Assembly: GCA_019115805.1 (NCBI GenBank)
Contig: DXCW01000171.1
Location: forward strand, 1 to 45,794
Reading direction: 5' to 3'
Source of the DNA: Candidatus Sphingobacterium stercorigallinarum
GTDB lineage: Bacteria > Bacteroidota > Bacteroidia > Sphingobacteriales > Sphingobacteriaceae
DNA length: 45,794 bases
Below are positions 17,769-26,627 of the stretch, piece after piece. Each line of letters opens with the position of its first letter. Within the stretch, counting starts at the first letter, position 1. Both the position numbers and the translations under genes were made by a program. The notes beneath the pieces were generated by a model that made no database searches, had not been told where the DNA came from, and worked only from the letters and a program-made list of their open reading frames with translations.

Positions 17769-19562
17769 ATGAATCAAAATTCAGAAAAAAAGACATTAAA
17801 AGGCGGGGAGTTCGTTATTAAAGAGACGTGCTATCGCGATATTTTCATACCTGAGGAGTTTGACGAAGAATCTCAAATGATCCGTCAAACTTGTGCCGAC
17901 TTTTTAAAGACTGAGGTCTTAGGTCACTTAGATCGTATTGATTCTCAAGAAGAGGGGTTGATGGAGAGCTTGTTGGATAAGGCTGGTGATTTAGGACTGT
18001 TAGGGGTTTCTATACCGGAACAGTACGGGGGCTTTGGTAAAGACTTCAATACGTCGATGTTGGTCGCTGATGCTGTAGGTGGGGGATATTCTTTTGCAGT
18101 GGCTTTATCCGCGCATACCGGTATTGGTACGCTACCGATATTATATTATGGGTCGGATGAACAGAAGGAGAATTATATTCCTAAATTAACCACCGGTCAG
18201 TGGAAAGCGGCGTATTGTTTAACTGAACCTGATTCTGGATCGGATGCAAATTCTGGAAAAACTTCAGCAAAGTTAAACGCAGAGGGAACGCACTATCTAA
18301 TTAATGGGCAGAAGATGTGGATTACCAATGGTGGTTTTGCGGATATTTTTATTGTGTTCGCGAAAATCGATGACGATCAGCATTTGTCGGCTTTTATAGT
18401 GGAAAGAGATTTTGGCGGTATTACGATGAATCCCGAGGAAAATAAGTTAGGAATTAAGGGGTCTTCAACTCGTCAATTGTTTTTCAACGATTGTCCCGTT
18501 CCGGTTGGGAATTTGCTTTCCGAAAGGGGCAATGGTTTCAAAATCGCGGTAAATATTTTAAATATTGGTCGAATCAAGTTGGGGGCAGCGACAATTGGAT
18601 CAGCCCGTTCGGTGATATCGCAGGCGGTGAAGTATGCGAATGAACGGCAACAATTCAATTTGCCAATTGCAAAATTTGGTGCAATTCGCTATAAATTAGC
18701 TGAAATGGCTATTCGTCTGTTTGCCAATGAATCTGCCGCTTATCGCGCTGGACAAAATATCGACGATGCTTTCGCTCGTTTGGTTAATGAAGGGATGGAT
18801 GAGGCGAAAGCTAAGTTGAAATCGGTTGAGCAATTTGCAATCGAATGTGCTATAATTAAAGTATGGTGTTCGGAGATGTTGGATTATGTGGTGGATGAAG
18901 GTGTGCAGATTTATGGGGGAATGGGGTATTCTGCAGAGGCCCCTATGGAGCGAGCCTATCGCGATTCGCGTATCAATAGGATTTTTGAGGGTACGAATGA
19001 GGTAAATCGTTTGCTGGTGGTTGATATGTTGCTTAAACGTGCCATGAAAGGTGAACTCGACTTAATGGGGCCTGCCCAAGCAGTTGTTGAAGAATTGATG
19101 GCGATACCTGATTTCGAGGATGAGACGGATGCTCCATTTGTGCGGGAGAAGAAGCTTATTTCGAATTTGAAAAAGGCGGGACTGATGGTAGCGGGTGCAG
19201 CAGTGCAAAAGTTAATGATGTCCCTGGCTAAGGAACAGGAAATATTAATGAATATCGCCGATATCATAGGTGGGGTCTATGTCGCTGAATCGGTGTTATT
19301 ACGTGCCGAAAAACTTCATTTTAATAAAGGAGCGGCGGAGTCAACTTATGCTGCGGATATGGCTAAGGTTTATCTATATACGACCATCGATCAGGTTTAC
19401 GCTGCCGCTAAGGAAGCACTTTATTCGTTCGGTGAAGGCGACGAGTTACAGATGATGTTGGTTGGTTTACGCCGATTTACAAAAGCGCAACCGTTTAATG
19501 TGAAAGATGCGCGCAGAAGGATTGCTGAAAAATTGATTGATGAGAATGCATACTGTTTTTAA
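17769..19562 (+). CDS. fadE: Acyl-CoA dehydrogenase
   Basis: The 597-residue product has the acyl-CoA dehydrogenase core (AYCLTEPDSGSDANS; MWITNGGFADIF; RQQFNLPIAKFG; the catalytic Glu in RINRIFEGTNEVNR) and an extra C-terminal helical region of about 170 residues. The size and extension match FadE/VLCAD-like enzymes rather than the shorter 380-residue class. It introduces the first double bond of beta-oxidation using FAD. It ends the marR-fadNAE operon, with a strong terminator after it. The electron-transfer flavoprotein genes and an acyl-CoA ligase are not in the window. Confidence 0.95.
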   Translation: MNQNSEKKTLKGGEFVIKETCYRDIFIPEEFDEESQMIRQTCADFLKTEVLGHLDRIDSQEEGLMESLLDKAGDLGLLGVSIPEQYGGFGKDFNTSMLVADAVGGGYSFAVALSAHTGIGTLPILYYGSDEQKENYIPKLTTGQWKAAYCLTEPDSGSDANSGKTSAKLNAEGTHYLINGQKMWITNGGFADIFIVFAKIDDDQHLSAFIVERDFGGITMNPEENKLGIKGSSTRQLFFNDCPVPVGNLLSERGNGFKIAVNILNIGRIKLGAATIGSARSVISQAVKYANERQQFNLPIAKFGAIRYKLAEMAIRLFANESAAYRAGQNIDDAFARLVNEGMDEAKAKLKSVEQFAIECAIIKVWCSEMLDYVVDEGVQIYGGMGYSAEAPMERAYRDSRINRIFEGTNEVNRLLVVDMLLKRAMKGELDLMGPAQAVVEELMAIPDFEDETDAPFVREKKLISNLKKAGLMVAGAAVQKLMMSLAKEQEILMNIADIIGGVYVAESVLLRAEKLHFNKGAAESTYAADMAKVYLYTTIDQVYAAAKEALYSFGEGDELQMMLVGLRRFTKAQPFNVKDARRRIAEKLIDENAYCF

Positions 19563-19581
19563 ACAATATTGATCTTAGGAG

Positions 19582-19612
19582 CGCCCTAATCTTTATGATT
19601 GGGGCGTTTTTC
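19582..19612 (+). terminator. Terminator of the fad operon
   Basis: CGCCCTAATC-TTTAT-GATTGGGGCG forms a 10-bp stem with one wobble pair, followed by TTTTTCGTTT. It lies 20 bp after the fadE stop. Confidence 0.9.
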
Positions 19613-19703
19613 GTTTAGTGCGGTTGGCGGTGAGCAAGTAAGCCTACTGGTAATAGGGAATGCCAATTGTTTGTATTAACTTTAAAGATGGAGACTTTGG
19701 ATT

Positions 19704-21137
19704 TTGAATGAGTTCGATGCGGTTGTAGTAGGTTCTGGACCTAATGGACTGGCCGCTGCTATTACGCTTCAGCAACAAGGCTTGGATGTGTTGATTGTTG
19801 AAGGGGGGCAAACTATAGGCGGAGGTTTGCGAAGCAAGGAGCTTACATTGCCCGGTTTTATTCATGATGTCTGTGCAACAGTCCACCCGTTAGCGATCGG
19901 ATCGACCTTCTTCAATCGACTGCCACTAAAAGATTTTGGATTGTCTTTTTCTTTCTCTGAATCCCCCTTGGCACATCCTATAGAGAATACGCAAGCAGTT
20001 ATTTTACATCGAGATTTAGACCAGATGACGGACGAACTCGGTCCAGACGCTGTTCGCTACCGACAAAGTTTGGAATCGCTCGTTAGGCACTGGGACGAGT
20101 TGTCCACGGACCTTTTAGGACCTCTGCGCTGGCCGAAAAACCCTGCTCTGCTGGCTCGGCTTGGGCCTCGCTTTTTAAGAAGCGCAGATCAGACCGCTAG
20201 ACGATTTCAGTCCGACCGTACACGTGCGTTGTTTGCAGGCTTGGCGGCGCACGGCATGCTGCCACTTCATTATCTAACGACGTCAGCTATTGGATGGGTG
20301 TTGGCGGGATTGGCACACCGCGTGGGCTGGCCGGTTATCCACGGCGGATCGCAGCAGTTAGCAAATGCGTTGGGCAAGTATTTTAAGTCGCTGGGAGGTC
20401 AAATCGTTACCGAAATGCCGGTTACCGATGTCCGAGAGTTACCTGCTCGAGATTATTTATTGCTCGATCTTACACCTCAACAGCTGTTGAAGCTGAAGGG
20501 CTTGGATTTTAGTGCAGGGTATATTCGACAATTGGAACGTTATCGGTACGGTATGGGCGTGTTTAAAATGGATTGGGCGCTTTCCGAGCCGATTCCGTTT
20601 CGTGATCCGCGCTGCCGTTCGGCGGCTACGATCCATATAGGCGGTACTTTTCATGAGATTAAACAGAGCGAGTATGACATTCATGCGGGAAGAGGAAGTG
20701 AAAAGCCGTATATCATTTTGGTTCAGCCGAGCTTGTCGGACCCTAGTCGAGCACCGGCAGGGGGGCATACGGCTTGGGCGTACTGTCATGTTCCACATGG
20801 ATCGTTATTGGATATGTCGGCAATCATCGAGCGACAGATTGAGCGCTTTGCACCCGGATTTAAAGAGGTCATATTGGTGCGTTCGACGATGAATACTTCC
20901 CAGATGGAGCAGTATAACCCGAATTATGTTGGGGGTGATATCAACGGTGGGCAAATGGACTGGCGACAACTTTTTACCCGCCCGGTACGATCGTTGGTTC
21001 CTTATCGGACCAGTGATCCGAACGTCTATCTGACCTCTTCGTCGACACCGCCAGGCGGAGGTGTGCATGGGCTTTGTGGTTACCATTCCGCACGGACTTT
21101 ACTGAGAGATCACTTGAATCAGAAAATTGATTTTTGA
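19704..21137 (+). CDS. Phytoene-desaturase-like FAD-dependent oxidoreductase
   Basis: The 477-residue protein has an N-terminal dinucleotide-binding motif VVVGSGPNGLAAAITLQQQG followed by an acidic residue (VEGG), and the C-terminal FAD contact TPPGGGVHGLCGYHSA typical of the COG1233 phytoene dehydrogenase-like family. The substrate is not evident; no carotenoid gene is nearby. The start appears to be TTG at 19704: no in-frame ATG exists after the stop at 19683, a GGAG lies 10 bp upstream, and the FAD motif begins within a few residues. It overlaps or abuts the downstream epimerase and heads a three-gene unit. Confidence 0.88.
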   Translation: MNEFDAVVVGSGPNGLAAAITLQQQGLDVLIVEGGQTIGGGLRSKELTLPGFIHDVCATVHPLAIGSTFFNRLPLKDFGLSFSFSESPLAHPIENTQAVILHRDLDQMTDELGPDAVRYRQSLESLVRHWDELSTDLLGPLRWPKNPALLARLGPRFLRSADQTARRFQSDRTRALFAGLAAHGMLPLHYLTTSAIGWVLAGLAHRVGWPVIHGGSQQLANALGKYFKSLGGQIVTEMPVTDVRELPARDYLLLDLTPQQLLKLKGLDFSAGYIRQLERYRYGMGVFKMDWALSEPIPFRDPRCRSAATIHIGGTFHEIKQSEYDIHAGRGSEKPYIILVQPSLSDPSRAPAGGHTAWAYCHVPHGSLLDMSAIIERQIERFAPGFKEVILVRSTMNTSQMEQYNPNYVGGDINGGQMDWRQLFTRPVRSLVPYRTSDPNVYLTSSSTPPGGGVHGLCGYHSARTLLRDHLNQKIDF

Positions 21138-21139
21138 AT

Positions 21140-22060
21140 ATGGCAAAAATAGTTTTGGCCGGTGGTACCGGTAATCTAGGCAGTTTATTAATTCCCATGC
21201 TTCGAGCGCGAGAGGATGATATTGTGGTTTTAACGAGACATAGAATGATCAAACATCACCCCCAAGTTCAGTTCGTTAAATGGGATGGGCGAACGATGGA
21301 CGATTGGGTGGATGAGATCGAGGGTGCAGACGTATTGATTAACTTATCGGGGGCATCTATCAACCGCAGATTCACAGCGAAAAACAAAAGCTTACTCAGG
21401 GATTCTCGTGTGATACCTACACAGACACTAGGGAATGCGGTACAGCAATTAGCGCGTCCACCGAAGCTGTGGATTAACTTCTCCGGGGTTTCGATTTTTT
21501 CAAGAGCGGCGCAAATTCAAGATGAATATGGCAATCACTATGCCGATTCATTTCTAGGGGAGTTGGCCAAGGATTGGGAGCAGGCCTTCAGTGATATTGA
21601 GCTTTCTTCCACTAAGAAGTTGCTGCTACGGATGAGTCCTGTGTTGTCGAAGCAATCGGGCATGTTTAAAGAATTACTTCCGCTCGCAAAGTGGGGACTG
21701 GGAGGACAGGTTGGTAGTGGAGAACAAATGATTTCTTGGATTCATGAAGACGACTTCGTACGTTTAATCGAATGGATTTTAGATGCTGAAGGGATTCAAG
21801 GCATTCTACATGGTTGTAGCCCGCATCCTGTTTCCAATAAGGAATTTATGCGGGCATTGCGTCAAGCCAGCGGTCGGTCGTTCGGTTTACCACTCCCACG
21901 TCCACTAGCAAAAGTGGGAGCTTTGATAAAAGGAGTGGATCCTTCATTGCTGCTGGACTCGGTGCCGGTGACGAGTTTTTTGACGATTGAAAAAGGCTTT
22001 AAATTTAATTTTCCGTATATTCAGCCCGCATTTAATCAATTAGTTAATTCAACAACTTAA
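21140..22060 (+). CDS. TIGR01777 (SDR39U1-type) NAD-dependent epimerase-like protein
   Basis: The 306-residue protein starts MAKIVLAGGTGNLGSLL with the Rossmann GxxGxxG motif. It then shows the family motifs LINLSGASINRRF, WINFSGVSIF, RMSPVLSKQSGMFK, and a C-terminal region with ISWIHEDDFVRLIEW and a GLPLPRPLAK segment (the DUF1731 part). This extended SDR family has NADP-binding members, but no agreed reaction. The ATG at 21140 is two bases after the preceding stop; the frame runs six bases further to a TTG, which I did not choose. It is coupled to both neighbours. Confidence 0.88.
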   Translation: MAKIVLAGGTGNLGSLLIPMLRAREDDIVVLTRHRMIKHHPQVQFVKWDGRTMDDWVDEIEGADVLINLSGASINRRFTAKNKSLLRDSRVIPTQTLGNAVQQLARPPKLWINFSGVSIFSRAAQIQDEYGNHYADSFLGELAKDWEQAFSDIELSSTKKLLLRMSPVLSKQSGMFKELLPLAKWGLGGQVGSGEQMISWIHEDDFVRLIEWILDAEGIQGILHGCSPHPVSNKEFMRALRQASGRSFGLPLPRPLAKVGALIKGVDPSLLLDSVPVTSFLTIEKGFKFNFPYIQPAFNQLVNSTT

Positions 22061-22067
22061 ACCCAAC

Positions 22068-23321
22068 ATGTCAGATAAATCATTCTCACTCTCCGAGGAT
22101 TGGGTCGTGGTCATTCTTGGGCTGGGCATTATTGCTTTAGCGCTGTGTGGTGTCGTCCTCCCTGTCCCTCATTTCGACTGGACCAATACTACGGAGTTCA
22201 CACAATCGGTCTTTTCTTCGCCAAATTTGATTGCAATCGGTGAGCAATTTGTTTTGCTATACCTCACGGCCATTTTTGGAACCTTGCTATTGAAACAATC
22301 ACTGAAAGGGGTGTTGTTGACATTTCCGTTCATTTTTGTACTGACACTAGGCGCGCTATTGGTCGCTGGCAACGCCTCCGTGAAGTGGTTTAATCTTGAA
22401 GCGGTTATTTTTAGTTTAGCAATAGGGTTGTTTATCGGGAATTTTTTTCGTTTACCGGATTGGTTGAAAAAATCGTTAAACAGCGAGATGTATGTTAAAA
22501 TTGGGTTAGTGCTACTTGGTTCGGCTGTGATTTTTGGTGATATTTTGAAAGCGGGGTCATTGGGGCTTGTTCAAGCATTAGTTGTCGTATTGTCGGTTTG
22601 GTATTTTGCTTTTTGGGTGTGTAAGAAGTTGAAAATAGATAAGGAAATGTCGTTAATGTTATCCAGCGCGGTGTCTATCTGTGGGGTGTCCGCTGCCATC
22701 GCGACCTCGGGCGCAATCAAAGGGGATACTAAAAAATTGTCGTACGTAATTTCCTTAGTCCTCATCACAGCGGTGCCAATGATGATATTTATGCCCTATA
22801 TTGCGGAATGGTTGGGCTTGTCGCAAGAGGTTACCGGTGCCTGGTTGGGGGGGAGTATCGATACGACTGGAGCGGTCGCGGCATCAGGTAGTTTGGTCGG
22901 AGAGGATGCATTAAAAATCAGCACGATTGTGAAGTTCTCTCAGAACGTGCTGTTGGGAATCGCCGCTTTTTTTATCAGTGTATATTGGACGTATTCAAAT
23001 GCTGTTGACGCGGAAACGAAAAAGGACAAACCCACTCTTAAGCTAATTTGGGAGCGCTTTCCAAAGTTTGTAGTCGGGTTTGTATTTGTATCGCTGTTGT
23101 TCTCTTTTGTGATTTCGGCGGAGGCCACTGCGGAAATAAAAGGGAGTTTAAAAAGTATTCAGGGCCTTTGGTTCGCATTGGCATTTATTTCGATTGGACT
23201 GGAAACCAATTTTAAAGATTTGTTCCAACACAATAACAAAAAGCCATTATACGCTTTTCTGATAGCACAAACATTTAATGTGTTGATCACGCTAGCTATC
23301 GCCCTTATTTTATTTAGTTAA
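22068..23321 (+). CDS. YeiH-family (UPF0324) putative sulfate exporter
   Basis: The 417-residue integral membrane protein shows about ten hydrophobic segments and the family signatures SICGVSAAIATSGAI and GGSIDTTGAVAASGSLVGEDALKISTIVKFSQN. YeiH-type proteins (PF03601) are proposed to export sulfate or a related anion; members in other bacteria are linked to taurine/sulfonate breakdown. No sulfonate gene is present here. It ends a three-gene unit with a 7-bp gap to the epimerase. The link among these three gene products is unknown; the operon is supported by spacing alone. Confidence 0.88.
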   Translation: MSDKSFSLSEDWVVVILGLGIIALALCGVVLPVPHFDWTNTTEFTQSVFSSPNLIAIGEQFVLLYLTAIFGTLLLKQSLKGVLLTFPFIFVLTLGALLVAGNASVKWFNLEAVIFSLAIGLFIGNFFRLPDWLKKSLNSEMYVKIGLVLLGSAVIFGDILKAGSLGLVQALVVVLSVWYFAFWVCKKLKIDKEMSLMLSSAVSICGVSAAIATSGAIKGDTKKLSYVISLVLITAVPMMIFMPYIAEWLGLSQEVTGAWLGGSIDTTGAVAASGSLVGEDALKISTIVKFSQNVLLGIAAFFISVYWTYSNAVDAETKKDKPTLKLIWERFPKFVVGFVFVSLLFSFVISAEATAEIKGSLKSIQGLWFALAFISIGLETNFKDLFQHNNKKPLYAFLIAQTFNVLITLAIALILFS

Positions 23322-23415
23322 TCGGTCTCAAATCGGTGAATTTAGGAAACGAATTTGCTTTTTTTTGTGGAATTTAGAATACCCAATCATCATTAATATA
23401 TGAGGGTTCATCGCT

Positions 23416-23952
23416 ATGGACGAGAAGGAAAAGTTAGCATATTATAAACGCACCGGCGATTTGGAAACCCTCGGCAGGTTATACGATCCGTATATGTCCT
23501 TGTTATATGGGGTATGTTACAAGTATTTGCAAGATGCTGATAAGAGCCAAGATGCAGTTATGAGTATCTTCGAGGAGCTTATTGAGAAGCTACGTATACA
23601 TCAAGTGGATAATTTTAAAAGCTGGCTATATGTGTATGCACGGAATTATTGCTTGATGCGGCTGCGCAGAGATCGGAAGATCGTGATGGTAGATATTGAA
23701 GATCATCTATTGGAATCAGAACAGCAGTTGATCGATACAGATTTTGTCCGCTGGGACGAGGCGGATTTTCAGAAGCTGGAATCCTGTATCGAAACGTTAA
23801 CGAATGAACAAGAGCAATGTATACGCTTGTTTTTTTTAAAGCAGAAGTGCTACAAGGATATTGCAGACCAGACCGGATATACACTTTCTAAGGTGAAGAG
23901 TTATATTCAAAATGGCAAACGAAATCTAAAAGCATGTATGGAGAGAAAGTAA
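23416..23952 (+). CDS. ECF-type RNA polymerase sigma factor
   Basis: The 178-residue protein has sigma region 2 (YDPYMSLLYGVCYKYLQD ... VDNFKSWLYVYARNYCLMRLRRD) and region 4 (LTNEQEQCIRLFFLKQKCYKDIADQTGYTLSKVKSYIQNGKRNL), with a short acidic linker. It lacks regions 1 and 3, so it is of the ECF class. Its stop codon TAA overlaps the ATG of the anti-sigma gene by one base, implying translational coupling. No SusC/FecR partner is present, so it is not a FecI-type nutrient regulator. Its target promoters are unknown; it may control its own unit. Confidence 0.94.
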   Translation: MDEKEKLAYYKRTGDLETLGRLYDPYMSLLYGVCYKYLQDADKSQDAVMSIFEELIEKLRIHQVDNFKSWLYVYARNYCLMRLRRDRKIVMVDIEDHLLESEQQLIDTDFVRWDEADFQKLESCIETLTNEQEQCIRLFFLKQKCYKDIADQTGYTLSKVKSYIQNGKRNLKACMERK

Positions 23953-24593
23953 TGGAAAGCAATTATCAACTTAGTAGAATTCACAACTATGTCACGGGGC
24001 TGATGAGTGAGGAGGAAATGTATGCGATCGAACGAGAGGCTTTAGATGACCCTTTTCTACAAGACGCAATAGACGGATATAAATTACAAAAGGGAGTAGA
24101 TTCTCGACCGCTTAGTCTACTTCAGCAGCGTTTGGCTCGCCGGATTGAAGAACAGGCCGAACATAAATCACGGGTCTTCTATAGTTGGCAACGGTTGGCT
24201 ATTGGTTCGGTTGCTGGTGTATTGTTTGTCGTGGTGTGCTTACTTTTAGTTTTTAATCAATTGAACCGATCGAGAGAGGTGAGGAGTCAAGAAGTGGTGT
24301 TGATGGAGGAAATGCTTCGAGTACGAACCACGGAGAATGAAGGCAATGATGCGAGACCAGAGCAAGGTTGGGCGCAGTTCAATGAGGAATTGAATTCTGA
24401 ATTAAGAGATGTGGCCAATGGGGGATCCCTTACGATACGTTTTCAGTTAGTTGGTGGTGTAGTAAAAGATCTGGAAATAAGCGGGGATTCGTCGCCCGAT
24501 TTTCTAGAGACGCTGTCGAATTTTATTCGGCATAAAGTGCGTTGGGAAGGGACTTTGGGAGAGCTCAATATCACTTTAAATAATCGAGAATAA
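23952..24593 (+). CDS. Membrane anti-sigma factor with TonB C-terminal-like periplasmic domain
   Basis: The 213-residue product has a cytoplasmic part with HNYVTGLMSEEEMYAIEREALDDPFLQDAIDGY (residues 11-43), the pattern of Bacteroidota anti-sigma factors, a basic linker, one transmembrane segment (82-102), and a periplasmic part. The latter, GW..F...L (139-150) then TIRFQLVGGVVKDLEISGDSSPDFLE and KVRWEGTLGELNITL, resembles a shortened TonB_C domain. It should hold the ECF sigma factor at the membrane until a signal arrives. The ATG at 23952 overlaps the sigma stop; an in-frame ATG 18 bp upstream lies inside the sigma gene and is less likely. No FecR domain. Confidence 0.85.
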   Translation: MESNYQLSRIHNYVTGLMSEEEMYAIEREALDDPFLQDAIDGYKLQKGVDSRPLSLLQQRLARRIEEQAEHKSRVFYSWQRLAIGSVAGVLFVVVCLLLVFNQLNRSREVRSQEVVLMEEMLRVRTTENEGNDARPEQGWAQFNEELNSELRDVANGGSLTIRFQLVGGVVKDLEISGDSSPDFLETLSNFIRHKVRWEGTLGELNITLNNRE

Positions 24594-24631
24594 ATGAAAG
24601 AGGAAGTTAATTATAACTTCCTCTTTCATTT
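24592..24631. terminator. 18-bp perfect hairpin shared by convergent genes
   Basis: An AT-rich perfect 18-bp stem with four-base loop runs from the anti-sigma stop codon to the nitroreductase stop codon; its arms are AAATGAAAGAGGAAGTTA and its exact complement. Both stop codons lie at the edges of the hairpin. It should terminate both transcripts. Confidence 0.85.
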
Positions 24632-25196
24632 ATTCTTCCCACCGAACTTTTTCGGTCAGCGGCGATCGTACCGGTTCGCGCTCGTCGGCCGATGGATGAC
24701 CCAGGTAGAAAAAACCTAAACAGGTTTGATTCGGCTCGAGTTCTAAAAAAGGACCTATATGCTGAATTAATCCGGGTGACGCCCAATAGCCGCCAAGTCC
24801 AATGGATTGCGCAGCGATCCACATGTTTTGGACAGCGCAGGCTGTGGCCGCTAGTTCTTCCCATTCCGGGACGTCGCCAGAATAATTAACGACAATGGCA
24901 ATTGCCGATTGCGACATGGTCGCCTTGGAGCCCATGTTTTCCTCGGTCTTTGTTGAATATTTTTCGCTAGGTGTGATTTCTCTGTAAATTCTCGACAGTT
25001 CTTGCCCTAAGCGTAGTAAACCCTTTTCCCGAAAGACGATAAAGCGCCAGGGCTGCGTACGTTTGTGGGTTGGCGCCGCGTCGGCTGCTTCCAACAATGT
25101 AAGAATATCCTCGCGGGTGACGGGTTCTTGGGTGAAATTGTTTTGAAAAATAGCCCTACGATACTTGATATCGTGGAGCGTTTTGTTGCGTTCCAT
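24630..25196 (-). CDS. Nitroreductase-family flavoprotein
   Basis: The 188-residue protein has the nitroreductase layout: RRAIFQNNFTQEPVTRE at the N-terminus (FMN phosphate contacts), AADAAPTHKRTQPWRFIVF, a central SQSAIAIVVNY and an ACAVQNMWIAAQSIGLGGYWASP segment. It probably uses FMN and NAD(P)H to reduce nitro-, quinone- or similar compounds; the substrate is not apparent. I chose the start at 25196 (MERNKTLHD) because the open frame upstream runs into pepT. It is 29 bp downstream of pepT and probably transcribed with it. Confidence 0.9.
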   Translation of the reverse strand: MERNKTLHDIKYRRAIFQNNFTQEPVTREDILTLLEAADAAPTHKRTQPWRFIVFREKGLLRLGQELSRIYREITPSEKYSTKTEENMGSKATMSQSAIAIVVNYSGDVPEWEELAATACAVQNMWIAAQSIGLGGYWASPGLIQHIGPFLELEPNQTCLGFFYLGHPSADEREPVRSPLTEKVRWEE

Positions 25197-25225
25197 AATG
25201 TATAAATTCAAAAATAAATTGTTGC

Positions 25226-26479
25226 TTAACTGAGTTCCTCCCAAAGTGCAGCAATGTGTAAAATCGTCAAAACGGCTTTCTGCATATCTTGGATGGACAC
25301 CCATTCTTCTTTTCCATGAAAGGCGTGCCCCCCGGCAAATATATTAGGGCAGGGCAGCCCCATAAATGATAACCTAGAGCCGTCTGTTCCGCCGCGTATA
25401 CTTCGTTTGTGCGCCTTCATTCCTGCCCGTTCAATTCCCATCATCGCTATATCCACGACCTTAGGATGTTGAATTAGTACCTCTTTCATATTGCGGTACT
25501 GCTCCATGACCTCCCAACGGTAGATTGCGTTGGGGTATTTCGACAATACATCCTTTACAATAGATTTTAGTTCGTTTTGATGTGATTCTAATTTTTGGGT
25601 GTCGTGATCTCGTACAATGAATTCAAGCGTAGCTTGTTCCACAGTTCCCTCGATATTTGTGGGGTGTAAAAAGCCCTCTTTTCCCGCAGTAGTTTCTGGA
25701 GATAGGCGGTCCTTTGGTAATTGTTGGATGATCTCGGTTGCTATTTTTATAGCGTTTATCATTTTATTCTTCGCATATCCGGGATGTATGGAAACACCTC
25801 CTATCGATAGTTTAACGCCATTAGCCGAAAAGGTTTCGTCCTCCAAGGTTCCGGCTTGTTCTCCATCCATGGTATAGGCGTATTTCGCCCCAAGTTTTTC
25901 TATATCGACATGATCCACACCGCGACCGATCTCCTCGTCGGGAGTGAAGAGAATTTTGATTGCGCCGTGTTTGATTTGTGGGTTCTGCATGAGTATTCGA
26001 GCCGCATCCATAATCTCAGCTACGCCTGCTTTATCGTCAGCTCCAAGTAGAGTCAAACCGCTTGCAGTGATGATATCGTTTCCAATCTGCTGGGCTAAAT
26101 CCGGGTGTTCGTCAGGTCGAATTCGAACGTGTGTATCATCAGGCAATTGGATCTCACCTCCTTGATAGTTCTCATGAATGATTGGATGAACGTGTTTGCC
26201 GGAACAATCCGGAGAGGTGTCTACGTGAGAACAAAAACAGATAACGGGTACCTGCTTCTCCGTATTCGCCGGAATCGTTGCATAGACATAGCCAGATTCA
26301 TCGAGATGCGCATCTCGTATTCCCATGTCTTGCAATTCGTTCACGAGCAATTGACTTAGATCTTTTTGTTTGGACGTGGAAGGTACAGTTGTTGAACCGG
26401 GATCAGATTGAGTGTCTATTTGAACGTAGCGAATGAAATTGTCTTTTACTTGAAAGTCTTTGATCTCGTTTATTTCCAT
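25226..26479 (-). CDS. pepT: Peptidase T (tripeptide aminopeptidase)
   Basis: The 417-residue metallopeptidase shows the full M20B set: His-x-Asp in FCSHVDTSPD, bridging Asp in GADDKAGV, the catalytic Glu-Glu in TPDEEIGRG, Asp in YTMDGEQAG, and the C-terminal His in GGHAFHGKEEW, with RGGTDGSRLSFMG before it. It removes the N-terminal residue of tripeptides in the cytosol. Length is within the usual 405-420. The downstream nitroreductase is probably co-transcribed. No peptide transporter is near. Confidence 0.96.
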   Translation of the reverse strand: MEINEIKDFQVKDNFIRYVQIDTQSDPGSTTVPSTSKQKDLSQLLVNELQDMGIRDAHLDESGYVYATIPANTEKQVPVICFCSHVDTSPDCSGKHVHPIIHENYQGGEIQLPDDTHVRIRPDEHPDLAQQIGNDIITASGLTLLGADDKAGVAEIMDAARILMQNPQIKHGAIKILFTPDEEIGRGVDHVDIEKLGAKYAYTMDGEQAGTLEDETFSANGVKLSIGGVSIHPGYAKNKMINAIKIATEIIQQLPKDRLSPETTAGKEGFLHPTNIEGTVEQATLEFIVRDHDTQKLESHQNELKSIVKDVLSKYPNAIYRWEVMEQYRNMKEVLIQHPKVVDIAMMGIERAGMKAHKRSIRGGTDGSRLSFMGLPCPNIFAGGHAFHGKEEWVSIQDMQKAVLTILHIAALWEELS

Positions 26480-26572
26480 AGTGTAAAGCTAACGATTTAT
26501 TTGAAGTTTGTTTTTTTGATCTGTCCGATTGATGTTTTACCACACAGCAGTGTCTATGGATGATTTGGGTAT

Positions 26573-26614
26573 ACAGTAATGGCTGGATAAAGCCAATTAT
26601 CCAGCCATTACTGT
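26573..26614 (-). repeat. 18-bp perfect inverted repeat downstream of the EEP gene
   Basis: ACAGTAATGGCTGGATAA and its exact reverse complement are separated by six bases. It lies 14 bp after the EEP stop and before pepT's start. No T-run follows it in the minus direction, so it is either a terminator of atypical form or an RNA-stabilising 3' stem. Confidence 0.7.
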
Positions 26615-26627
26615 GGTTTTCATGCTC

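Noticed and set aside
19688..19711. An eight-codon leader peptide (ATG to TGA) before the FAD oxidoreductase
   Set aside because: It is short, has no attenuator structure around it, and overlaps the TTG start by chance; it is more likely the ribosome binding region.
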